This document shows, piece after piece, positions 54,069-64,000 of a stretch of 64,000 nt of DNA; positions within the stretch are counted from its first letter, which is position 1, and the number at the start of each line of letters is the position of its first letter. Where the stretch lies: contig WIUZ02000004.1 of the NCBI GenBank assembly GCA_015956445.1, positions 1,302,001-1,366,000 on the forward strand, given 5' to 3'. The stretch is from Thelephora terrestris (Eukaryota; Basidiomycota; Agaricomycetes; Thelephorales; Thelephoraceae). Below the pieces are notes generated by a model. The model did no database searches, had not been told where the DNA came from, and saw only the letters and a program-made list of their open reading frames with translations. A program made the translations under genes and the position numbers.

Positions 54069-55853
54069 ATGCAATCACTCTCCGAACACTTACGGTCGAC
54101 CAATGCGATCCGATTCTTCCGCGTACCCAAACGTTGTCCTTCCGTTGTTTCGTATCAAAGAAATGCGACAACATCAGCGAACCGAACGACGTATGTACCA
54201 TCTGTATCTCCATAAACGTCGTTCGGAGGTGCAACGTTTCTCTGTTTTGTAGACCGGAAGAACCGCATATAGCCGTTCTAGGAGGAGGGATAACCGGACT
54301 CTCTGCTGCTTTCCACCTCGCGCGTAAGTTCCCCACGACAAAAATCACTATCGTGGAGGGTTCGAACCATGTTGGTGGATGGCTTGATTCCCACCGGGTC
54401 AACGTGGGGGGTGGAACGGTTCTGCTGGAGAAAGGTCCTCGCACTTTGAGGTCTTCATCCAAGGCCACTTTGGAACTGGTAAGCATGCACTACCTCTCGC
54501 GCACGCACTGAACTTAAGGCGATTCATGACAGATTCACCTCCTGGGATTGGAGAAGGAACTCTTAGTAGTCGCCAACTCCGAACCGGCAGCCAAGACACG
54601 GTTCCTGCACCTCAGCGGCTCCTCTCGCGGCCTCAGCCCATTGCCTAGCCCATCCTCCCTGTTGTCATTAATAACATCACCGGTTAGCGGACAGATATTC
54701 AAAGGCGTCCAACACGACTTCTGGACGGCCTACAACAGACCAAACACGGAAGACGAATCCGTAGACGCATTCTTCACTCGGAGGTTCGGACCAGATTTCG
54801 CTCGTGTATTTGCCAGCGCGTTGGTGCATGGGATTTATGCGACGGACTCGAGGAAGTTGAGCTTACGAGCGGCGTATCCCATGCTATGGCACGCCGAGGC
54901 TTATGGCGGCGGGAGCGTGGTCTGGGGCGCACTGAAACCCAAGCCGAAGAGGCCCGTGGATAATTCGCCTTCTTACCAGCTTGGAGGCCTCCTACCTCAG
55001 CTCATGAAAGACGCCGCCGTTTATAGTTTCAAAGATGGTCTTTCCACGCTACCAAACGCCATCGTTGAACACTTGAAATCACGGGGTAACGTCGAAATCA
55101 AGACAGGAGACCCAATTTCTTCAATAAACCTAGGCAGACCTTTCAAGGTCCGCCAACCCCCTATCTAATCTTCCTCGAAACCCATGCTGAAATCTCGTCT
55201 AGGTGACAACCAAGTCCGGGTCGATGATATCGCCTACGCACATAATCTCCGCCCTACCCGTCAAACAGTTGGCCGCCGCGTTACGTGCCGCCCATACTGA
55301 ACAGAACCGCGCTCTCCTTTCGCTGGCTTCTGCCAGAAGTCCCGAATCCTCAACAATCCACGTCACGAATCTGATCTTTCCGCCTGCAGAGAGGCCGCTC
55401 AACCCGCTCGGGTTCGGCTATCTTGTTCCCCGACCTGTGGAAGGCTACGAGACGGAGGAGAATTCACAAGGCATACTGGGAGCAATCTTCGACACAGTCT
55501 CTATGGGCAAACAAGACACCGCCGACGGCTATACCAAGATGGGTATCATCTCCGGAGGACCATACCGCTCGGCACACACCAAACCTAATGTTGACTTGCT
55601 CCTGAAGGACTTGCGAACGTCTCTCGGAAGCCGCTACGAACTCCCGGACCCAATTTACTCGTCGACGACAGAGTGCAAGGAGTGCATACCATTATTTGAG
55701 CCCGGACACCTGAAGTGGGTAGAGAAACTAAAAGGTACATTGAAGAATTACGGCGAGAACAAGGTGCAGATAATCGGAGCTGGTGTCGGCGGCGTCAGCA
55801 TTCCAGATTGCATAGAACAAGGGCGGAGTAGTTCAGTCGAGATCACGCTGTGA
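54069..55853 (+). CDS. HEM14: Protoporphyrinogen oxidase, mitochondrial
   Basis: This FAD enzyme of the mitochondrial inner membrane oxidises protoporphyrinogen IX to protoporphyrin IX, the penultimate haem step. Four exons (54069-54190, 54253-54478, 54533-55147, 55203-55853) give 537 residues, the family length. The N-terminus (LRSTNAIRFFRVPKRCPSV) looks like a presequence. The FAD-binding dinucleotide motif VLGGGITGLSAAFHLAR is near residue 50. Family blocks follow: EKGPRTLRSSS, DESVDAFFTRRFGPDFARV, ALVHGIYATDSRKLSLRAA, SFKDGLSTLPNAI, and the C-terminal FAD motif IIGAGVGGVSIPDCIEQGR. It is in tandem after Erg2; both pathways need oxygen or haem, but co-regulation is not shown. Confidence 0.95.
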
Positions 55854-56007
55854 AGGGAAGGCAGAGCGTAGGTCAAAGCGAAATAAAGCGTTCCATGTGC
55901 CTTCCGGAGAAGGGGAATAAAAAATAATAAAGTTTGAGGGTGGAAGGCAGGTAGAACCCATCGAATGGTGTACACAGATGCGAAGGTGAAAAATGGGCGG
56001 TGAAGTT

Positions 56008-56944
56008 TTACTTGGCTTCACCGTCCATCACGTCCTCTACCGCCTGTCCCACCCATGTCTCGAAGACCGAGATATTCAGCAGCCCGCCCTCGTCAAAGAT
56101 TTCGTTATATGGTCGCGTCCTAGTAGCCTTCCCCTTGGCGAGTAAAGATTTGCCGCTAGAAGCTGAACGCAGGTATGATATGGTAAAGTTGTAAGAGGGG
56201 CATGATGAGGGTTTGCCGGTGGACGGCTTGAGGGAATGGGGTACTGTCTGTGATGTGATCGTTATCCTTTCGGTCACGATCTAAGAGGGTAAAGTTCAGT
56301 TTGGTCGATGGCGTCCTAGGGTCACAAGGTACTCGTTGACTCACCCGTTTGTCAAAGGTTTTGCGCTTCCCCAGGAACACGATGTCTCGCTCGATGAAAT
56401 ATGCATAGAGTGTTTGCACAATGCTCAAAATAACATACCTGCGGTGCGCGTGAAGGGTAAGAGAAGATCGTTAAGTACATGTGGAAACGGAGATGCCGTC
56501 GGAGCGGCAAGCAGTGACGCACAAGATTACACCCGCCCACACGACCGGTTTTGACTTTTCAAAATCGATCTTCCAACCGTACAACCCGGTACCAAAAGCG
56601 ACGAGGACGGACGACCAGCCTAACGCGAGTCGCACGTCCGTATGAATGTAATTTTGACGAAAGAGTTCGGGGTGGGAGAGGAACTAGAGACAGGGCGATC
56701 AGTTCAGTCGTGGCAACAAAGCGGCCTCAGGGAATTGTCGTGAGAGACGTACACGCTTGAGAGCGTCGTCGCAGGCGTTCTTGAGTTCAGAGGCGTTCAT
56801 GTTGTTTATCTTCGTCACGTCTTCCTTCCGTTCCTTGAGCTTTTCCTTGTCGGCAAGAATAGAGAGAGGACCGAGAGGGCGTGGAGAATGCTCTGGGGAA
56901 GAAGGAGACGGAGCAGAGCCGTTGGAGGTAGACTTCTTAGCCAT
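56008..56944 (-). CDS. SPC2: Signal peptidase complex subunit 2 (Spc2/SPC25)
   Basis: Spc2 is a non-catalytic subunit linking the ER signal peptidase to the Sec61 channel. Four exons (56944-56753, 56683-56523, 56438-56345, 56280-56008) give 239 residues. A Lys/Ser-rich cytosolic N-terminus leads to NACDDALKRFLSHPELFRQN and YIHTDVRLALG. Two membrane helices follow, around WSSVLVAFGTGLYGW and VVWAGVILYVILSIVQTLY. The cytosolic C-terminal domain starts FIERDIVFLGKRKTFD and has YNFTISYLRS. Order and length fit SPC25. The start is at MAKKSTSN; a longer in-frame extension upstream is hydrophobic and unlikely. Convergent with Hem14, with 154 nt between stop codons. Confidence 0.92.
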
Positions 56945-57322
56945 GACTCTAACCCACACCGTTTTGATATAGAGAGGGGGAGATGAGAGTAGGCGGGTAA
57001 TGTGTGACCTATCTTTCCACTTCAATGGGTATTTGCACCTTGGCGTCGGCTAACCAAACACGGTCAACGTGGCACAGCCACGTGCCCGCGCGTCTTTTCC
57101 CACCCCTTCAACACCGTCCCCCAGCAGCCCAGACGTTTGCGACTCGGGCCATGCCCTCCTTCGCTTACGCCTGAATCAATGCTTCCCTATTAGCCTCTTC
57201 TTGGAATTCGCCGCTTAGAACTGATTATTACAATATGTGCTAGAACAAAACAAATCTCGCAAAACCTCCAGCGCCATATATAGACCGAATCTGGAGCCGA
57301 TTCAGCCATTGGCTTTTCCTAC
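56945..57322. other. Intergenic region between Spc2 start and malic enzyme end
   Basis: No supported ORF. Contains a CACGTG word near 57080 within the likely Spc2 promoter. Confidence 0.45.
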
Positions 57323-59575
<2,253 letters not shown>

Positions 59576-60217
59576 CTTGACGAAGTATGCGTACCGGCAA
59601 CGTTGGGCACGATGACGGTCATAATGGGAGCAAAAAAGAGGACGGGATTCCCGTTGGACTGTAAGCTTTTAAGGTCGGGAAATCTAGGGGGTGCAGAGAT
59701 GTAATTGTGACTCTTATTCCCCAACCATTTTGTACTCCTCCGTTCCGGCGTCTATTGAGAATTATATCCTTACCGCCTCGGACCTCGCCGATCTTTGTCT
59801 CGAGGACTCCAGAGGCTCCCAGAGCGACCACCTATTGTGTCTGAGCGAAAAGCGCTCTGCCTCACCACCAATTTTAGTCGAGAGAGGATCCATCCCTGAG
59901 TCTATGTCGAAGAGGTATGATCGGCGGAAGGCGTGATCGCAGAATGGGATTGATATCATTGGCGGGTGGCATCGCTTGTAATGGTTGTCGAGGGGAACAG
60001 AATCACTGTGGGCCGATTTTTTACGACGGGTCGGAATGAGTCGGGATTGGAGATTACTTGGACGTCTGATGATTGCAAGGAACCCATGAACCAATTGAAC
60101 AAAACTTCATCCAAGGGCCGTGATGGGCAAAAGGGTAGCGGAGGAGGCGCGTAACCTACGCACGCGTCCGCAACTACTAACCATCTGATAGCAAAGGGCG
60201 GAGCTATACAAATCCCA
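59576..60217. other. Intergenic region upstream of malic enzyme
   Basis: About 640 nt with no supported ORF, between the malic enzyme start and the end of the first Vps62-like gene. A GC-rich stretch and no obvious TATA box are seen. Any upstream exon of malic enzyme would lie here. Confidence 0.45.
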
Positions 60218-61399
60218 TCATAGACTATTTTGGACGATACACGGGCTCTCGTTCTGGCATGGAGCGGTGCGACCTAGGTTCTTTGACAGAGGACCTAGTA
60301 TAGGGCAAATCGGTGAGTGATGAAGGAAAGGCCCGGCGCGAGGGGCGCACTCACCAGTTGGACCGTCATTGACGAGACACTGGTCGCCCTCACAATACTG
60401 TCCGGGCTTGGTGGTTGGCCACTTCTGGTCACCCCAGTAGCCACCAAAATCTAGCCAACTGGGACCCTCCGAAACCTCAAGGGCCCCTCCTGTTCCAGCG
60501 CCGGGCGCAAGTGAAACCGCACCGTTGGACATAGTATACCAGAAACCTCGGAAATTCTTGGTGACGTCCCATATGGGTCCCTGGTTCGTCTGGTCTGTAG
60601 AATTACCAAGTGGCATTTGTTCGTAGGTATGATCGCCCGATGTCTGATGCCCGTAACTAGCAATGAAAAACAATATCACGGCCATTTCTGCAGATGGAGG
60701 CGTACCGCGTAATTTGCATGGGTGCCAGTCGCAATGTAGGAGACGGGGCGAGCCCCGATCTTTTCTACAGCAGAGTAATTGTAGGCTGCACCGCCGGAGT
60801 GCTCGGAATAGTATACGACATCAGGAGCACCGTTGACGAATCGGACCATGGTGTGCTCCCAATCCCCAACGTGATTGCCGAACCTCCGACCGAGGACGCT
60901 TGATTCCATCACGAGTAGGTTAGACAAAGTGCTGCAGGAAAAAGATAAATGGTCCCACTTACGTGCCGCCGAGGTTGAAAGAGTAAAAATAGAAGAAAAA
61001 GGCGTCGGTGATTCCGCCAGGTTTCTCTACGACAATGACGGTCGCAGGTGCAGTACTGAAATTATTCACCGGCTTGCCGACGGTCGATCTGAAGAACTCG
61101 GTATCGTGGGCAATGACGTCCTCGACTGCGGTAAGGTAAACGTTGTTGGCGAAAGATGAGAGGGTCTGAAGAGTTGGTGGCGGGCCAACTGGTGTGAAGT
61201 TCACCTCTGGGATGACCTTGGGAAGATGGACCGCGACGTCTGTCGGCCAATATTGTTCATCTGAATGAAGGTATGACAAGGGAGCGTATTTGAGAACGAA
61301 GTCCGGGAAGCTGTCGGCACGTTTATCAGGAACGGCGTCGACAACGGCGACGAGGGCCGCAAGGTAGACCAGGAGGGACGAGACGTGGATGGCGACCAT
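60218..61399 (-). CDS. Secreted Vps62-like protein, tandem copy A
   Basis: Vps62-like proteins (DUF946) have no established biochemical role; the yeast name comes from a vacuolar sorting screen. Four exons (61399-60963, 60898-60706, 60643-60355, 60294-60218) give 331 residues. A signal peptide is clear (MVAIHVSSLLVYLAALVAVV, cut near DAVPDKR), so the product should be secreted or vacuolar. Family landmarks are KYAPLSYLHSDEQYWPTDV, NHVGDWEHTMVRFVNGAPDV, YYSEHSGGAAY, GTHANYATSGDHTYEQMP, LDFGGYWGDQKWP and a Cys-containing ending GRTAPCQNESPC. It is paralogous to the gene 0.7 kb upstream, with the first three exons of identical length (437, 193, 289 nt). Intron 1 has an alternative acceptor that would leave only 30 nt, so the longer intron is preferred. 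Confidence 0.88.
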
Positions 61400-62080
61400 G
61401 GGAGGGGAAGTTCACGTTTTCACCGAGCATGTTCGGGGCTGTGAAAGAGCCGATGAGGGTGAACTTGGAAGCTGCCAAACAAGCAGATGACCGAGAACTT
61501 GAACCCTCGGGATGGAAGCATGTTCGGATCAACGACTCCGGAACGGATGCATCGTGGGCGAGGAAACATCGTTGCGCTTTTCCATGCTCATCGACGATGG
61601 ATACCCCTAATCAATAGATGCGGCATCTCCATGACCTCCAACTAGGCTGATTTATGTTATAACCTCCCAAGTGGATGCATCTCACGCACGGGAAAAGCGG
61701 AGAGACGCCAGGAGCCGGCCGAAGCAGCGACTTCCGGGCCAACGGGCACGCGGGATCCACAGACAGATAAATAAAATAAACAGTGAAGCGGGTCATCTGT
61801 GGCCTGAAGGAGGAGATCTGCAAGAATGAACACAATACACGATGATCATCTTGCCAGCCTTTTCACGCATAGCGGCTGTGGATGTGTCCACTTTAGATCG
61901 TTTACTTGAATAAAGCTCGTTCAACAACAAGACTGCCAGGCAGATCTTCTTTCAAGAAATAGCAAAGTCCAAGGTTTCCGAGGTCGTTACCGGGACAGGT
62001 GTAACGTTATACAGGGGGAAAAGAGTGGAAACCGGGGGCCTATGACAACAATACAAGAACTGTACGTGCGTACGCAAATA
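61400..62080. other. Spacer between tandem Vps62-like copies
   Basis: No supported ORF. It contains the promoter of copy A and the 3' UTR of copy B. I see no obvious duplication of flanking noncoding sequence, so the duplication is old or was limited to the gene. Confidence 0.45.
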
Positions 62081-63266
62081 CTAGCCATCTGATGCGCTTA
62101 TTAACAGCTTGGTTTGAACGGTACACTTGGTTTCGTCCTGACACGGGGCAGTGCGTCCTAGATTCTTGAACAGAGGGCCTATAAAGTGAACCGGTGAGCG
62201 GTAATTATTCTCAATACGAGAGGCATGCTTACCGAGTGGACCATCTTCCATATGACATTCTGAGCCCACACAGAACTGTCCGAACTTGTTGACCGGCCAT
62301 TTCTTGTCACCCCAATAGCCACCAAAATTAAGCCAACCTGGACCCTCCGAAATCTCGAGGGCCCCTCCGATCCCAGCACCAGGTGCAAGCGCAAGCGCAC
62401 CGCTCGACGGAGTATACCAGAATCCTCGGAAATTCTTTGTGACGTCCCACAAGGGTCCCTTGTCTGTCTGGTCTTTCAAAATGTCGAACGGGATATGTTC
62501 GTAATTATGATTGCCCGAAGTCTTAACATCCGTAATCAGCAACAAGACGAAATCGCGATAGTTTACATGAATTGGGACGTACCGCGTAGTTGGCATGGGT
62601 GCCTGTCGCGGTATAGGAGACAGGACGAACTCCGATCTTCTCTACAGCAGAGTATTTGAAGGCTGAGCCACTAGCGTGTTCGGAATAGTAGACGACATCG
62701 GGGACACCGTTGATGAATCGAACCATGGTATGCTCCCAATCTCCGACATGATTGCCGAATCTCAGGCCAAGTACACTGGATTTCATACGAGTCGATTAGA
62801 TGAAAAAAAGATCTAATTGCGCTACTTACGCATTGCCGAAGTTGAAAGAGTAGAAATAAAAATAGAAGGCGTCAGTGATTCCTCCGGGTTTCTCCACGAC
62901 GATGATGGTCGCAGGCGCAACGCTGGTACCGTTTACAGGCTTGCCAACGACGGACGTGAAGAACGGGCTTTTGTGGGCGAGGGCGTCTTCGACTGCTGTT
63001 AGATAGACGTTGTGGTCGTAGTTGGGTAGCGTCTGGAGGGTTGGCGGTCCGCCGACGGCCGCGAAATTTATTTCTGGGATAACCTTCAGAAGATGGGTTG
63101 CAACGTCTGATGGCCAATAATCTTCTTTCGAATAGAGGTACGACAAGGGAGCGAATTTGAGGACAAAGTCTGGGAAGTTGCCGGCGCACTTAACGGGGGC
63201 GGCGTCGACAACGGCGACACGGGCAGTGAGATAGATCAAGAGGAGCGGGATGGGGATGATGACCAT
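62081..63266 (-). CDS. Secreted Vps62-like protein, tandem copy B
   Basis: Four exons (63266-62830, 62775-62583, 62521-62233, 62178-62081) give 338 residues. A signal peptide opens the protein (MVIIPIPLLLIYLTARVAVV). Core motifs match copy A: KFAPLSYLYSKEDYWPSDV, NHVGDWEHTMVRFINGVPDV, YYSEHASGSAFKY, TSGNHNYEHIP, LNFGGYWGDKKWP and GRTAPCQDETKC. The C-terminus is seven residues longer than in A. Protein identity to A looks like roughly two thirds by eye, with exon lengths conserved and introns diverged, consistent with an old tandem duplication. Both copies keep all landmarks, so both look functional. Confidence 0.88.
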
Positions 63267-63711
63267 GGCTCACTAGGCCGAGCGGGACAAGGGGGTATTC
63301 GTATTCTCACCAAGCATTTTAACCAAAGGTGAGAGGGTGTCAATTATGGGCGCAAACTGGGAAAGTGCCGAGTAAGATGACCGGAGCCGTCAAGACCCAG
63401 AGCACGTTTCCAAAGGGATCAGAACCAGAACTGTGGGTTAGGGGCGTTCGAGCGTCGAGGCCAGGTCTGATGAAGATCACGAGGATGCAATGAACAAGTA
63501 CCGTAGCCCATAGACTTGCACGGGCGTGCGCGCTGTTCGAGCTAGGCGGAGGTTGATCGCAGGAATGTTGCGCAACGATCGGACCGACGCACTGCAACTC
63601 ATCGAAGCCGTCATCACTCTTTACTCGGTAGTGGGGATATAAGCAGGAATGCCTCCGCCAATTCCACCAGACTCTCTCTTCTGGGGGACATCCCTCCTTG
63701 ATCTCAAAGAA
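63267..63711. other. Divergent intergenic region, Vps62-like B / S41-like gene
   Basis: No supported ORF. Both flanking products carry signal peptides. A GATATAAGC word near 63637 lies about 75 nt upstream of the next start codon and may act as a weak TATA element. Confidence 0.45.
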
Positions 63712-64000
63712 ATGTTTTCTCGCACGCTCGTTTCACTAGTCACTCTTTTATTCTCCCTCTCTGCTCTCCCGGGCCTTTCCCTGCCAGCTACCAAGAATTT
63801 ACAGGCCTCCGACCCATGTGCCACCATCGCCGGCCAGAAATGGGTCGCCCCAGCTGACGTTCGCGCATGTTTCACCTCGTTTCCGGTCGACCCAGTCGAA
63901 CAGGCCAATGTAGGCGGCACTCATAACCCGCCTTAATCCCACTCTCCCCCATTGACCTCTTTTTCCAACAACTAGATTGTAACCGCTTCTACCAGGATTC
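63712..64000 (+). CDS. Secreted protein, probable S41-family peptidase, N-terminal part
   Basis: The gene runs off the window end. Exon 1 (63712-63909) and the start of exon 2 (63976 onward, after a 66-nt intron) give about 74 residues. A signal peptide (MFSRTLVSLVTLLFSLSALP) is followed by DPCATIAGQKWVAPADVRAC and FTSFPVDPVEQAN. I recall this N-terminal pattern from secreted fungal S41-family (tail-specific protease/IRBP-fold) proteins, but the catalytic region is outside the window, so the family call is tentative. Confidence 0.6.

Noticed and set aside
53699-54130. Minus-strand ORF of 143 codons upstream of Hem14
   Set aside because: It starts inside the Hem14 presequence exon and shows no conserved pattern.

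Overview
The window reads as nuclear DNA of a filamentous basidiomycete, most likely an Agaricomycete. Genes are packed on both strands and cut by many short introns: I inferred 148 introns in 28 genes, most 45-62 nt with GT..AG ends. The gene set is fungal: Zn2Cys6 factor, DASH subunit Hsk3, Skn1/Kre6-type GH16, GT2 wall synthase, sterol C8-isomerase. One hypothetical protein resembles a family I associate with Agaricomycetes. I cannot name order or genus. For every complete multi-exon gene the exons sum to a multiple of three.

Layout. 1-5.4 kb: 3' end of an unknown gene, a 12-exon metacaspase, a PEBP protein and the meiotic factor Hop2. 5.4-11.1 kb: a repeat copy, the checkpoint kinase Chk1, a small RS-rich protein and a mitochondrial dicarboxylate carrier. 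11.4-16.3 kb: a Zn2Cys6 regulator, Hsk3 and the hypothetical protein, followed by a second repeat copy. 16.7-35.1 kb: a surface and cytokinesis block with a 2333-residue myosin II, a GH16 beta-glucan synthesis protein, a divergently transcribed GT2 synthase and a four-helix membrane protein. 37-43 kb: the exosome helicase Mtr4, divergent from an RBM18-like protein, then a low-complexity hypothetical protein. 43-53.5 kb: an adaptin, a Swi3/Rsc8 remodeller subunit, the Bub2 GAP, a single-exon helical-repeat protein and Erg2. 54-64 kb: protoporphyrinogen oxidase, signal peptidase subunit Spc2, malic enzyme, two tandem secreted Vps62-like genes and the start of a secreted S41-family peptidase.

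Most genes are housekeeping and I see no secondary-metabolite cluster, CRISPR, rRNA or convincing tRNA. The points worth a second look are gene architecture (micro-exons across the metacaspase active site, GC-AG introns beside a zinc-cluster micro-exon, an apparent 25-nt intron in Chk1, a hairpin-bearing long intron), a two-copy dispersed repeat of unknown family, in-frame coding repeats, very compact divergent promoters, and the Vps62-like duplication.
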